64,000 nt of DNA, taken from Streptomyces sp. P3 (lineage in GTDB: Bacteria; Actinomycetota; Actinomycetes; Streptomycetales; Streptomycetaceae). Shown here in pieces: positions 10,011-19,496 of the stretch. The position numbers were made by a program, and so were the translations under genes. Numbering within the stretch: the first letter of the stretch is position 1; every line of letters begins with the position of its first letter. The stretch covers positions 1,550,001 through 1,614,000 of the forward strand of contig JAFEKX020000001.1 in assembly GCA_016893485.2 (NCBI GenBank), written 5' to 3'. A model generated the notes under the pieces. It was not told the DNA's origin. It saw nothing but the letters and a program-made list of their open reading frames with translations, and ran no database searches.

Positions 10011-10470
10011 TCAGCGGGTGTGGTGTCGCTCGGCCTCGTCGACCTTCTGAGCGAGTTCCTCCTTGTTGAACCGGGGCATGTAGCTCGGCGTGCCGCGCTC
10101 GACGCGCCAGCCCTCGGCCAGCTCACCGATGTCCAGGACGTCGAACCCGAACTCCTCGATGAGCGCGCCTACTGTCACCCGGGACTCGGGATCGTCACCG
10201 GCGACGATCAGTGCCTGCCGGTTCTGCGAGCCGCGCGGCTGCACGTTGTCGGTCAGCGCGGCTGCCGGGACATGGTTGACCGCCTTCACCACACGGGCCT
10301 TCGGCAGATGCGCCTGGAGCAGCTCGGACATGCTGGTCCGCCCCTCCTCCAGCTCGGGGATCATGCCGTCGCGGTCCGGGTAGTAGTTGCCCGCGTCGAT
10401 CACGATCGTCCCGTCCGGCGGCTGCGGAATCTGCGAGTAGTTCACCAGCGGGATGGCCACCACGAGCAGA
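10011..10470 (-). pseudogene. NADPH-dependent F420 reductase-like protein, N-terminal half missing
   Basis: The frame encodes the middle and C-terminal part of an F420-NADP oxidoreductase-like Rossmann protein: VVAIPLVNYSQIPQPPDG, IDAGNYYPDRDG, KARVVKAVNHVPAAAL and SRVTVGALIEEFGFDVLDIG. The N-terminal GxGxxG dinucleotide-binding segment that should precede it is absent; immediately upstream on the same strand lies an IS701-type transposase fragment. The join is around 10468-10475. The simplest reading is insertion of an IS followed by deletion. The remaining protein cannot bind NADPH normally. Confidence 0.7.
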
Positions 10471-10749
10471 TTGCAGCCGCTCGGCGATCCGCCGTCTGAC
10501 CGGCAGCGGTTCCCACGGCGACCGGTTCACGAACTGCTGCAGGGCCTGCACGTCCCCGTCCGGCAGACGCCCAGCCATCGACTGGATCGACTTCCGACGG
10601 CCATCCAGCATCAGACCCCGCAGATAACACTCGCCCTTGACCCGCTGATCCCTACGCGGCAACGACCCGAACACGTCTCCAACGAACTCCGCCAGCTCAC
10701 CCCAAAACCGTTCCACTTCCCCAACATCACCCCTGAGGCTGCCCACCAT
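10470..10749 (-). pseudogene. IS701-family transposase N-terminal fragment
   Basis: From ATG 10749 the translation follows the start of IS701-family transposases: VERFWGELAEFVGDVF, QRVKGECYLRGLMLDGRRKS, QSMAGRLPDGDVQALQQFVN and WEPLPVRRRIAERL. It then stops being transposase and continues into the truncated F420-reductase gene. Only about 95 of some 400 residues remain and the DDE catalytic residues are lost. The fragment sits between the PaaX stop and the truncated reductase. Confidence 0.75.
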
Positions 10750-10781
10750 CAGTCGAGATCGCTCAACGTAACGAAGCACTA

Positions 10782-11535
10782 CTAGGCCGGGTTCCCCAGG
10801 ACCGCCGCGATCAGCTCCCGTCGGTGGCGGGTGTACGCGGTGCGCAGGGCGGGGCCCGGCCAGTTGGTGGGGAGGAGTTCGGGGGAGGACCGGGTCGGCG
10901 AGGAGGTGGCGTACGGCGGCGGCCAGGACGGTGAAGCGGTCGGACGGGTGGGCCGCGGTGGTGGTGATTCGGTTGAGGAGGGCCTCGGCCGTCTTCGCCC
11001 AGGCGTCAAGTGGCCAGAGGGTGGCAGCCAGTTGGTGGGCTGGTTCCTCGGGGCGGGTGGTGAAGTGGCGGGCCACGGAGCCGAGTTCGCGCGGTCGGGG
11101 GCGTAGGAGATTGGCCGGGCGGAGCCAGACTCCCTCGCGGAGTTCCGCCAGGCGGAGGGCGGTCAACTCGGCGCGTAGTTCGGCGCGTTCGGCGGGGCCG
11201 CGGCCGGTCGCCGTCACGACGGTCATCTCCCAGTCGCCGTCCCAGGGGCGTGTCTCGGGGTGCACGGCAGCGTCCTGGCGGCGCTGGCGGTCCAGGAGGC
11301 GGTCGCTCAGGCGGTAGACCGCGTCCGTGCTCCGCAGGTCACCGGCGGCCACCATCCGGCTGAGCGCGGCGCGTAGCGTGGAGCCGGCCACGCCGAGCGG
11401 TTCGACGGCGCGCAGCAGGTCCCGTACGGGCAGCTCGGGCGGATGCGTGCCCAGCAGCAGGCTGAGGACGACCGACCGGGCGGACAGCGGGCGCAGGTCC
11501 ACCTCGCCGGTCCCTTCAGACACGTTCCTCCGCAT
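10782..11535 (-). CDS. PaaX-family transcriptional regulator (frameshifted near C terminus)
   Basis: PaaX-type GntR-superfamily repressor. The N-terminal winged helix (SARSVVLSLLLGTHPPELPV, then AGSTLRAALSRMVAAGDL) is followed by the PaaX central domain (WDGDWEMTVV, REGVWLRPANL) and C-terminal domain. The last 35 residues (ELLPTNWPGPALRTAY and on) lie in another frame, reached by a length error in the C run near 10885. It is divergent from the AidB-like acyl-CoA dehydrogenase across 74 bases that include a small palindrome, so it probably regulates that gene in response to an acyl- or aryl-CoA, as known PaaX proteins do (inference). Confidence 0.85.
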
Positions 11536-11568
11536 GGCCTCGTACTCTACGGCGCGGTTCTCGTGTTA

Positions 11569-11579
11569 CATCATTGATG
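11569..11579. promoter_or_regulatory. Small palindrome between paaX-like and aidB-like genes
   Basis: CATCATTGATG is a perfect inverted repeat with 5-base arms around one T, placed 34 bases before the PaaX start and 31 bases before the AidB start. It is a plausible PaaX-type operator, but short enough to arise by chance. Confidence 0.35.
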
Positions 11580-11609
11580 CGACCGCAGGGATAGTGCAAC
11601 ACTGCCGGT

Positions 11610-13277
11610 ATGGCCCAGACACTCGCGCACATACCGCCGCAGCCGCGGAACGCCACGCACGACGTCAGCAACCAGCCCCCGCCCCTGACCCCGTACGACT
11701 CCTCCGAGGACGCGGCCCTGCTGGAGGGGCTGCGCCGGGAGGGTGCCGGCTGGGCCGAGGAGGACGTACGACGGCTCGGGCGGGCGGCGGGCAGCGAGGA
11801 GGCGCAGGAGTGGGGTGACCAGGCGAACCGGCACGAGCCGGAGCTGCGCACGCACGACCGCTACGGCAACCGGATCGACGAGGTCGAGTTCCACCCCAGC
11901 TGGCACCGCCTGATGGGCGTCGCCGTCGTCGAGGGGCTGGCCGGAGCGCCCTGGTCGGACGAGCGTCCCGGCGCCCATGTGGCCCGTACGGCAAGGGGGT
12001 TGGTGTGGGGACACACCGAGGCCGGGCACGGCTGCCCGACGTCGATGACGTACGCCGCCGTCCCCGCCCTGCGCGCCACCCCCGAACTGGCCGCCCTCTA
12101 CGAGCCGTTGCTGACCAGCCGGGTGTACGACCCCGTCCTGCGCGTGCCGACCGAGAAGCGCGGGCTGCTCGCCGGGATGGGCATGACGGAGAAGCAGGGC
12201 GGCTCCGACGTCCGCACGAACACCACGGTGGCCACCCCCACCACCGAGCCCGGCGTGTACACCCTGCGCGGCCACAAGTGGTTCACCTCGGCACCGATGT
12301 GCGACGTGTTTCTGGTGCTGGCGCAGGCGCCTGACGGGCTGTCATGCTTTCTCGTGCCGCGCGTGCTGCCCGACGGCAGCCGCAACACCTTCCGCATCCA
12401 GCGACTGAAGGACAAGCTCGGCAACCGGTCCAACGCGTCCTCGGAACCCGAGTTCGACGGAACCGTCGCCTGGCTGGTCGGCCCCGAGGGACGCGGCGTC
12501 AAGACCATCATCGAGATGGTCAACTGCACCCGCCTGGACTGCGTGATGATGTCGGCGACCCTCATGCGCAAGACGCTCGTTGAAGCGGGCCACCACGCGC
12601 GGCACCGGTCCGCGTTCGGCGCCCGGCTCCTCGAACAGCCCTTGATGCGCAACGTGTTGGCCGATCTGGCGCTGGAGTCGGAGGCCGCCACGACGCTCAC
12701 CCTGCGACTGGCCGGCGCGGCCGACCGGTCGGTGCGCGGGGACGACGCCGAGTCGGCGTTCCGCCGTATCGCCACCGCCGTAGGCAAGTTCTGGGTCACC
12801 AAGCGCGGCCCGGCCTTCACGGCGGAGGCCCTCGAATGCCTCGGCGGCAACGGCTACGTCGAGGACTCGGGCATGCCCCGCCACTATCGCGAGGCTCCGC
12901 TCCTCTCCATCTGGGAGGGCTCGGGGAACGTCAACGCCCTTGACGTACTGCGGGCGCTGACCCGCGAGCCTGGCACGGCGGAGGCACTGTTCGCCGAACT
13001 CGCCCTGGCTCAGGGCACGGACGCCCGCCTGGACGCGTCCGTGAACCGCCTGAAGAACGAATTGAACCAGGCCACCGAGACGAGCGCCCGCCGCCTCGTG
13101 GAGCACATGGCCCTCACGCTCCAGGCCTCCCTCCTGGTACGACACGCCCCGGCCGCCGTCGCCGACGCCTTCTGCGCGACCCGGCTGGCCGGCGACTGGG
13201 GGCACTCCTTCGGCACCCTCCCCGACTCCGCCGACCTCGACACGATCCTCGCCCGCGCTCTGCCCACAGAAGAATGA
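11610..13277 (+). CDS. AidB-like acyl-CoA dehydrogenase family protein
   Basis: Intact 555-residue flavoprotein of the acyl-CoA dehydrogenase superfamily, AidB branch. Typical AidB features are MGMTEKQGGSDVRTNTT near residue 190, HKWFTSAPMCDVFLVLAQ, LKDKLGNRSNASSE near residue 270 and ECLGGNGYVEDSGMPRHYRE near the C-terminal helical domain. Known AidB binds FAD and DNA and belongs to the adaptive response to alkylation in E. coli, but many actinobacterial members sit beside PaaX regulators and may act in acyl-CoA metabolism, so the biological role is open. ATG 11610 is the first start in frame. The stop overlaps an in-frame ATG of the next gene, whose true start is probably farther downstream. 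Confidence 0.85.
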   Translation: MAQTLAHIPPQPRNATHDVSNQPPPLTPYDSSEDAALLEGLRREGAGWAEEDVRRLGRAAGSEEAQEWGDQANRHEPELRTHDRYGNRIDEVEFHPSWHRLMGVAVVEGLAGAPWSDERPGAHVARTARGLVWGHTEAGHGCPTSMTYAAVPALRATPELAALYEPLLTSRVYDPVLRVPTEKRGLLAGMGMTEKQGGSDVRTNTTVATPTTEPGVYTLRGHKWFTSAPMCDVFLVLAQAPDGLSCFLVPRVLPDGSRNTFRIQRLKDKLGNRSNASSEPEFDGTVAWLVGPEGRGVKTIIEMVNCTRLDCVMMSATLMRKTLVEAGHHARHRSAFGARLLEQPLMRNVLADLALESEAATTLTLRLAGAADRSVRGDDAESAFRRIATAVGKFWVTKRGPAFTAEALECLGGNGYVEDSGMPRHYREAPLLSIWEGSGNVNALDVLRALTREPGTAEALFAELALAQGTDARLDASVNRLKNELNQATETSARRLVEHMALTLQASLLVRHAPAAVADAFCATRLAGDWGHSFGTLPDSADLDTILARALPTEE

Positions 13278-13304
13278 CCCTCGGTCACCCCCGATTCCGC
13301 TTCG

Positions 13305-13327
13305 TTGTCAGTGGCGTGGTGCAGACT
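13305..13327 (+). promoter_or_regulatory. Promoter resembling the Streptomyces recA / RecA-independent DNA-damage class
   Basis: TTGTCAGTGGC (13305-13315), six bases, then CAGACT (13322-13327). This matches the promoter type described for Streptomyces rimosus recA (TTGTCAGTGGC-N6-TAGggT) exactly in the upstream block and at three of six -10 bases. The GTG start at 13364 is 36 bases downstream. A second near-identical copy is at 16466-16488. Confidence 0.65.
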
Positions 13328-13363
13328 CGCGATCAGTCGGGCACTTCGTCTGGGGAGGGCAAC

Positions 13364-15458
13364 GTGTTCACGGGGATCGACGAGGTCGGCTGGGCCTCAC
13401 TGCACCACGCGTACGGCAGCGCGGAGGACGTGCCCGGACTGCTCCGGGGACTGGCCTCCGCGGACCCCGTCGAGCGGGCGACCGCGCTCGACGGGATGTA
13501 CGACGCGGTGCACCACGAGGGGATCGTCTACGACGCGACGCTGGCCTGCGTCCCGTTCCTGTTCACGCTCGCGGGCTGCGAACAGGTCGCGGACCGGGGC
13601 GGGTTGGTGGAGCTGCTGATCAGCATCGGACGGGGGCACGGGCCGGAGGAGGGCGCGGGAGACGGGAGTGAGGCGGGCGCGGACGTCGGCCATGGACATA
13701 CGGTGGCGGACGCCGGCCACAGCCGCGCATCGGCGGACGCGGCCGTCCGTGCGCGGGCCGAGGAGTTCGCCGGGCTCCTCGGGGACCGGGACGCCGGTGT
13801 GCGCCGCGCGGCGGCCGAGGCGCTGGTCCGGTTCCTCGACCAACCCGCGCGCGTACTGGGCCTGTTACGGCAGCGCATCACGGTGGAGCGCGACGACCGG
13901 GTCCTGCTCGCCCTCACCGAGAGCCTCGGCCTGTTCGTACGACAGCACCCGGCCCACGCCCCGAGGCGCTCGACATCCTCCTGACACTCGGCACCCCGCC
14001 GTACGACCCCGGTCTACGACTCGCCGCGCTCGGCCAACTCGCCGGCTGCGCACCGGAACTGCTCCCCGCCGACCTGGTCCCGACCGTCGTCGAACTGCTC
14101 GGGGAGCGGTCCGAGCGCCGCCGCGCGGGACTCGACACCGGCCGAGGACAGCTCCCGGACCCGGACTCGCTGGCGGGCCGGTTACGGCGGCTGCGGCCCT
14201 CGGACGAGGAGGGCGCGCTGCTGCTCCGTACGCTGCACACCGCGCTCGGCGACCGGGTGAGCGACCGGATCGCCCTGTTGGAAGGGCAGTTGACCAGCCC
14301 CGACCCGGCCGACCGGTGCAACGGCGTGTGGATGGCCGCGGGGTTGTTCCGCGAGTGGCGGGCCGACTATGCGGTGCCTGTCGAGCTGATCGGTGAGCAA
14401 CTGGGCGCGGGGGCGCGGCCGTTGCTCGGTGCGGCGGTGTCGGACCGGTTGCGCGATGCCTCGGTGTCCGTCCTCGGGGATCTCTTCCACCTGGCCGCTC
14501 CGGCCGCCGACCACCTCCACGCGCTGGTGACCGCACGGGCCGATCTGTGGATCCACCGCTGGCAGCGCCGGGCGCCGACCCTCGGCGGCCCCCTCAAGGC
14601 CCTTGCCCGCAGCGGTGATCCACGGGCGACACCGGTACTGGCCCAGGTCCTCGCCCAGCCGGTCCCGCCCGACGACCTGGGCCGCGTGATCATCCACCTC
14701 GGCCGCTCCGCCGCCCCGCTCGCCCCCGCGCTAAGACACCGGCTCGGCCTGGTTCCCCTCGACTCCCCGACACCTACGACCGCGCCGTACCACTCCTGTC
14801 GGCGCTCACCGCGCTCGCCGATCGGGAGGCGGTGCCGGAGGTGCTGCGGTTGTTGGGCGGGATGGCGGACGGGGTGCGGCTGAGACACCGGGTCGTGGAG
14901 GCGGCGGTGCGGGCGCTCGACGTGATCGGGGGTGATGCGGAGGAGGTCGTACCCGTGCTGCGGAGATTGCTGGACTCCGAGTGTGCCGGTGTCGCCGCGG
15001 GTGCCCTGTGGTCGGTGGAGGGGGACGCCTCGGCCGTACTGCCTGTGCTGATACGGGAGTTGGGGGTGGCGGACGCGGAGCGGCGCCGGGTTGCCGCGGA
15101 GGTGCTGGGGCGGTTGGGGGTGTCCGCGCGGGCGGCAACGCCGGGGCTGGCGCGGATGGTCGGGGCGGGGTGCGCGTGGGAGCGGGTGGCGGGTGCGTGT
15201 GCGTTGTGGCGGGTCGGCAGGGAGGTGGGGCGGGTGTTGCCGGTGTTGCGTTCGGCCTGGGTCGAGCAGCCGGGGTGCGGGGTGTCGTGGCCGCGTGTCT
15301 GGTCGACATGGGGTGGCGGGGGCGCCTCTCCATGACCTGGTGGAGGCCGAACTCACCGCTCCGCGACGGCATTTGGTGCGGTCGGGTGGGCATGGGAGCC
15401 ACGACGTACTGGACGACGAGCGGTTGTTGGGGTGTGCCGGGATGTGCTGGCGGGGTGA
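13364..15458 (+). CDS. HEAT-repeat protein (multiple frameshifts, two TTA codons)
   Basis: Long alpha-helical repeat protein of about 700 residues, with successive HEAT-like helices rich in Ala/Leu/Val, for example VRRAAAEALVRFLDQP and VAAEVLGRLGVSA. No enzyme motif was seen; such proteins usually act as scaffolds. GTG 13364 is chosen because it follows GGGGAGGG and gives FTGIDEVGWASLHHAYGSAE, the start expected in Streptomyces relatives; an ATG at 13274 is in frame but would overlap the promoter. Single-base losses at about 13960, 14768, 15272, 15311 and 15433 all lie in runs of four G or C. Leu codons TTA occur at 13865 and 14182, so translation should depend on the bldA tRNA. Confidence 0.7.
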
Positions 15459-15673
15459 GATCGAACGCGGGTGGGTGGGTGCGGGTGGGTGTGGGGCGGA
15501 ATCAGGCCGGGTGGCTGGAGGCGTGGACCGAGTACGAACCGGAGGGGCCTGCTTCCCGGGAAGTCAGGACGACTTGGAACCAGGCAGGCCCATCCCCGGG
15601 CGTGACGAGAGCCCCTGCCTTTGATTCGTAGGTCAGAGGCACTCAGGTCAATCACCGCCGCGTGTCCGGGTGT
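15459..15673. other. Gene-free interval between convergent genes
   Basis: About 215 bases between the ends of the HEAT gene and the Rv1733c-like gene. It contains G-rich GTGGGTGG-type repetition near 15470 but no gene or clear terminator that I can support. Confidence 0.4.
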
Positions 15674-16257
15674 TCAGCCCGTCTTGCGTCCCCAGAGGGG
15701 GCCGAAGCGGGCCCATTCCTCGTCCCACTGCTCCATGCGTCGGCGTTCCAGTCGGCCCCGGAGGGCTCGGGCGCTGACGAGGGGGACGGCTGCCGCGCCC
15801 AGGCCGAGGAGGGTCCCGATCAGGATGGCGCGCAACTGGGCCTGGGAGGCGGTGGCGGGCTTGGTGACGAGGTGGCCCCGCGGGTCGGTCCAGACGGTCA
15901 CCGGGGTGCCGATCGCGCTGCCGGAGGGGACGCGTATCTGACCGCTGTGCGAGGAGCCGTCGGTGGCCGTCCAGCGGACCTTCGCCCAGACCAGTTCGCT
16001 GCTCGCTCTGCTGGAGTTGGCCGGGGCGGGTCCTGGCGCGTCCTGGGTGACCAGGGCCACCACGGGCTTCCAGTCGACGCGTTCCTGGGCCAGTTCCTGT
16101 TCGACGGACTGGGTCGCCGTCAGACCGGCGAGCACACCGGCGAGGACGGTGATCAGCCAGGCGCCGAGCACGATCCACGATCCACCGCATCGGCACGGCG
16201 CTTGAGCGGATTCCGCCGCCACCGCCACAGCCACACCTTCGGATCTCGGAACGCCAT
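15674..16257 (-). CDS. Rv1733c-like two-helix membrane protein (frameshifted)
   Basis: Actinobacterial membrane protein of unknown function resembling Rv1733c. The N terminus is the family's basic, Trp-rich segment (MAFRDPKVWLWRWRRNPLKR); then come one membrane helix (LGAWLITVLAGVLAGLTA), an extracytoplasmic domain with WAKVRWTATDGSSHSGQ and GTPVTVWTDPRGHLV, a second helix (AILIGTLLGLGAAAVPLV), and a charged cytoplasmic tail. The N-terminal segment is in a different frame from the rest, with the change near 16180. ATG 16257 is preceded at good spacing by GAGGAGG. The length of about 195 residues is usual. Confidence 0.75.
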
Positions 16258-16465
16258 CGAAGGCATCCTCCTCATGAACGCACTGACATGCCGAACCGCC
16301 CTCCCATACGGGAGACGTCTCCCCAATGCTCACGACGAATACCCCGACTCGACGTTCCCATGGCAGCCCTGGCTTTCGCAGGCACTTCGCGAGAGGCATC
16401 CGCAGAACCGCCCCCGCGGGCCGGTATCGGCTCCCTGACCTGCGGTGATGTGGGTCCCGGGGTGA

Positions 16466-16488
16466 CTGTCAGTGGTGGGGTGCAGACT
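16466..16488 (+). promoter_or_regulatory. Second DNA-damage-class promoter, upstream of the BNR and uracil-DNA glycosylase genes
   Basis: CTGTCAGTGGT (16466-16476), six bases, then CAGACT (16483-16488). It differs from the 13305 copy at only a few positions and keeps the GTCAGTG core and spacing. The ATG at 16538 is 49 bases downstream. A DNA-repair gene (uracil-DNA glycosylase) follows the first gene, which supports the assignment. Confidence 0.65.
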
Positions 16489-16537
16489 GGCGGGTGGTGG
16501 GGGCGAAATAGCCAAAAACGCAGCGGAGGTGATCGGA

Positions 16538-17623
16538 ATGACAGAGGTTCTGCTCGCGGTGGGTACACGAAAAGGCCTGTTCATCGGCCGTAGGCGGGGT
16601 GGGGTCTGGGAATTCGACGCGAGTCCGTACTTCAACGCGCAGGCGCTGTATTCGGTCGCCGTCGACACCCGCGGCCCCACGCCGAGACTGCTGGCCGGTG
16701 GTGACAGCTCTCACTGGGGTCCTTCGGTGTTCCACTCCGACGATCTGGGCCGGACATGGGCCGAGCCGGCCCGGCCCGCGGTCAAGTTCCCGAAGGACAC
16801 GGGGGCTTCGCTGGAGCGGGTGTGGCAGCTGCACCCTGCGGCGGCCGAACCCGACGTGGTGTACGCGGGCACGGAGCCGGCCGCGCTGTTCCGCTCCGAG
16901 GACCGCGGCGAGAGCTTCGAGCTGGTCCGCCCGCTCTGGGAGCATCCGACGCGCTCGCGGTGGGTGCCGGGCGGCGGCGGAGAGGGACTGCACACCATCC
17001 TCACCGATGAGCGCGATCCGCTTGCCGTGACGGTCGCGGTCTCGACGGCCGGGGTGTTCCGCACGGGCGACGGCGGCGAGAGCTGGCAGCCGTCCAACTC
17101 CGGTGTCTCCGCGGTGTTCCTGCCCGATCCGAACCCGGAGTTCGGACAGTGCGTGCACAAGGTCGCCCAGGACGCGGCGACCCCGGACCGGCTGTACCTG
17201 CAGAACCACTGGGGCGTGTACCGGAGCGACGACGCGGGCGCCCACTGGACGGACATCGGCGAGGGCCTGCCGTCCACGTTCGGCTTCGCGGCGGCGGCCC
17301 ACCCCCATCGCGGCGACACGGCGTACGTGTTCCCGATCAACGCCGACGCGGACCGGGTGCCCGCCGAGCACCGCTGCCGGGTGTTCCGTACGACGGACGC
17401 GGGCCGGAGCTGGGAGCCGCTGTCGGCGGGGCTGCCGGCCGGGGACCACTACGGCACGGTGCTGCGGGACGCGCTGTGCACGGACGGCGCGGACCCGGCG
17501 GGCGTGTACTTCGGCAATCGCAACGGCGAGGTGTTCGCGTCCGACGACGACGGCGACAGCTGGCGGCAGTTGGCGTCCCATCTGCCCGACGTGCTCTGCG
17601 TGCGGGCGGCGGTGATCGCGTGA
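16538..17623 (+). CDS. BNR/sialidase-superfamily beta-propeller protein
   Basis: Intact 361-residue protein made of beta-propeller blades with Asp-box-like repeats: SDDLGRTW, SEDRGESFE, TGDGGESWQ, SDDAGAHW, TTDAGRSWE and SDDDGDSWR. It starts MTEVLLAVGTRKGLFIG and has no signal peptide, so it is cytoplasmic, unlike secreted sialidases. I see no sialidase Arg triad, so a ligand-binding or undefined enzymatic role is more likely than sialidase activity. A GGAGGT ribosome-binding site precedes ATG 16538. It follows a putative DNA-damage promoter and precedes the uracil-DNA glycosylase gene by about 130 bases. Confidence 0.8.
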   Translation: MTEVLLAVGTRKGLFIGRRRGGVWEFDASPYFNAQALYSVAVDTRGPTPRLLAGGDSSHWGPSVFHSDDLGRTWAEPARPAVKFPKDTGASLERVWQLHPAAAEPDVVYAGTEPAALFRSEDRGESFELVRPLWEHPTRSRWVPGGGGEGLHTILTDERDPLAVTVAVSTAGVFRTGDGGESWQPSNSGVSAVFLPDPNPEFGQCVHKVAQDAATPDRLYLQNHWGVYRSDDAGAHWTDIGEGLPSTFGFAAAAHPHRGDTAYVFPINADADRVPAEHRCRVFRTTDAGRSWEPLSAGLPAGDHYGTVLRDALCTDGADPAGVYFGNRNGEVFASDDDGDSWRQLASHLPDVLCVRAAVIA

Positions 17624-17756
17624 GGGCGGAAGCCGCGATGGGGGCAACTCCCGGGTGGGGACGCTTCGTTCAGGGGAGGCGACGGTTCGGTCGTTCCCGG
17701 TCGGGCTCGGGCCACCGGTTGATCGCCGGGCCCTGTACGGCAGTAGGGTGACGCCC

Positions 17757-18432
17757 GTGGCACCACGACCGTTGCATGAGATCGTCGAACCGGGCTGGGC
17801 GAAAGCCCTGGAACCCGTGGCCGGACGCGTCGCCGAGATGGGGACTTCCTGCGCGCGGAGATCGCCGCCGGACGCACCTATCTACCGGCGGGACCGAATG
17901 TCCTCCGAGCCTTCCAGCAGCCCTTCGACGACGTCCGCGTCCTGATCGTCGGGCAGGACCCGTATCCGACTCGGGGCACGCCGTGGGGCTGTCGTTCTCG
18001 GTGGCCCCCGAGGTACGTCCGCTGCCGCCGAGCCTGCTCAACATCTACCAGGAGTTGACCAGCGACCTGGGGCTGCCCCAGCCGTCCAACGGCGACCTGA
18101 CCCCGTGGAGCCAGCAGGGAGTGCTCCTCCTCAACAGGGCGCTGACCACGGCCCCGCGCAGTCCGGCCGCGCATCGCGGCAAGGGCTGGGAAGAGGTCAC
18201 CGAGCAGGCGATACGGGCGCTGGCCGCGCGCGGCAAGCCGCTGGTGTCGATCCTTTGGGGGCGTGACGCCCGCAACCTCCGCCCCCTGCTGGGCGACCTG
18301 CCCTCGGTGGAGTCCTCGCACCCGTCCCCGATGTCCGCCGACCGCGGCTTCTTCGGCTCCCGCCCCTTCAGCCGCGCCAACGACCTGCTGGTCCGGCAGG
18401 GAGGACAACCGGTGGACTGGCGTCTGCCGTGA
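17757..18432 (+). CDS. ung: Uracil-DNA glycosylase, family 1 (two frameshifts)
   Basis: Base-excision-repair enzyme that removes uracil from DNA. The catalytic water-activating motif [10 protein letters not shown] is intact, followed by [35 protein letters not shown] and the uracil/DNA-binding loop [20 protein letters not shown] complete the family-1 pattern. Frame changes occur at about 17842 (GGG for GGGG) and 17982 (GGGG for GGGGG), both single G losses; the second falls just after the catalytic motif. GTG 17757 gives a length of about 225 residues, normal for the family. The stop overlaps the GTG of the next gene. It may be induced with the BNR gene from the promoter at 16466. Confidence 0.9.
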
Positions 18433-19445
18433 CCGTCCCCGGGTTTCTCGCCGTGGACTCGGGAGGCTCCGGGCTCCGGGTCGTCGTGGGCGAGGTCGGT
18501 AGCGGCCGGACATCCGGCCCGTTGGCCTCCGGGGAACCCGTTCGGACCGGCGCCCGAGGGATCGACGCCGGGCATTTCATGGAGCAACTGGTTCCCATGG
18601 TGCGGGCGTTGACCAAGGTGTCCGAAGTGTTGGAGGTGTCGGAGCCGGCCCAGCTGTCCGATCTGGGCACGGCTGTGATCGGGGCGGCCGGGCTCGCCAC
18701 TCTCGGGGACGGGCTGCGGGAGGAGTTGCCGGGGGCGTTGGCGCGGGAGTTCGGGGTGCGGACCGTCGCGCTCGCCGCCGATGCCGTCACCGCTTACGCG
18801 GGTGCCCTCGGGACACGGCCCGGTGCCGTGGTCGCCGCCGGGACCGGGCTCATCGCGATCGGCACCGATCTCGTCGGCTGGCGGCGGGCCGACGGGTGGG
18901 GGCATCTGCTGGGCGACTGTGGTGGCGGTGCCTGGATCGGGCGCGCGGGGCTGGAGGCGGCGCTGCGCGCGTACGACGGGCGGGACGGTGGTTCGGCTGC
19001 GCTGTTGACCTGCGCCGAGGAGCAGTTCGGGGCGATGGCGGGGTTGCCGGGCAAGGTGTATCCGCGCTCGGACCGGCCCGCCGTCCTCGCGGCGTTCGCG
19101 CCCCGTGTCGCCGAGTGCGCTCCGGACGATCCGGTGGCCGCCGGCATCCTGCGGGCCGCCGCCCGGCACATGGCCGAGTCCGCCGCCGCCGTCTGCCCAG
19201 CCACCGGGGAGCCCCAAGTCGCGCTCACCGGCGGGCTGTTCAAGCTGGGCGAGCCTCTCCTCGTACCGCTGCACGAGGAGTTGGCGAAGCGGCTGCCGCA
19301 TGCGCGGCCGGTTGCGGCGGAGGGCGATCCGCTGGACGGTGCCGTGCGGATCGCGCGCGATCTCGCCGCGGGCGCCCTCGCGTTGCCGGGTGACGAGCTG
19401 ATGCTGACCGTGGTGGCACCAAAGGGACGAGGCGATCACTTCTGA
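18429..19445 (+). CDS. N-acetylglucosamine-kinase-like protein (BadF/BadG/BcrA ATPase family)
   Basis: Intact 338-residue member of the actin-like ATPase fold. [17 protein letters not shown] is the phosphate-1 loop, [11 protein letters not shown] the phosphate-2 loop, [10 protein letters not shown] the sugar-side loop and [11 protein letters not shown] the adenosine motif. Relatives phosphorylate N-acetylglucosamine to GlcNAc-6-P, feeding amino-sugar catabolism and murein recycling. GTG 18429 overlaps the preceding stop (GTGA), so it is translationally coupled to the glycosylase gene, a functionally odd pairing. GlcNAc-kinase function is inferred from family only. Confidence 0.8.
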   Translation: MTVPGFLAVDSGGSGLRVVVGEVGSGRTSGPLASGEPVRTGARGIDAGHFMEQLVPMVRALTKVSEVLEVSEPAQLSDLGTAVIGAAGLATLGDGLREELPGALAREFGVRTVALAADAVTAYAGALGTRPGAVVAAGTGLIAIGTDLVGWRRADGWGHLLGDCGGGAWIGRAGLEAALRAYDGRDGGSAALLTCAEEQFGAMAGLPGKVYPRSDRPAVLAAFAPRVAECAPDDPVAAGILRAAARHMAESAAAVCPATGEPQVALTGGLFKLGEPLLVPLHEELAKRLPHARPVAAEGDPLDGAVRIARDLAAGALALPGDELMLTVVAPKGRGDHF

Positions 19446-19496
19446 TCCGTACGTAACTCATCAGACAAAACCGGACGGATACCGCTCACCTGCACC

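Noticed and set aside
13960..15433. Programmed ribosomal frameshifting as an explanation for the frame changes
   Set aside because: Shifts occur in dozens of unrelated genes, at varied sites without slippery heptamers, and several times per gene; homopolymer error explains them better.
16538..17623. Secreted sialidase
   Set aside because: Asp-box-like repeats are present, but there is no signal peptide and no recognisable sialidase Arg triad.
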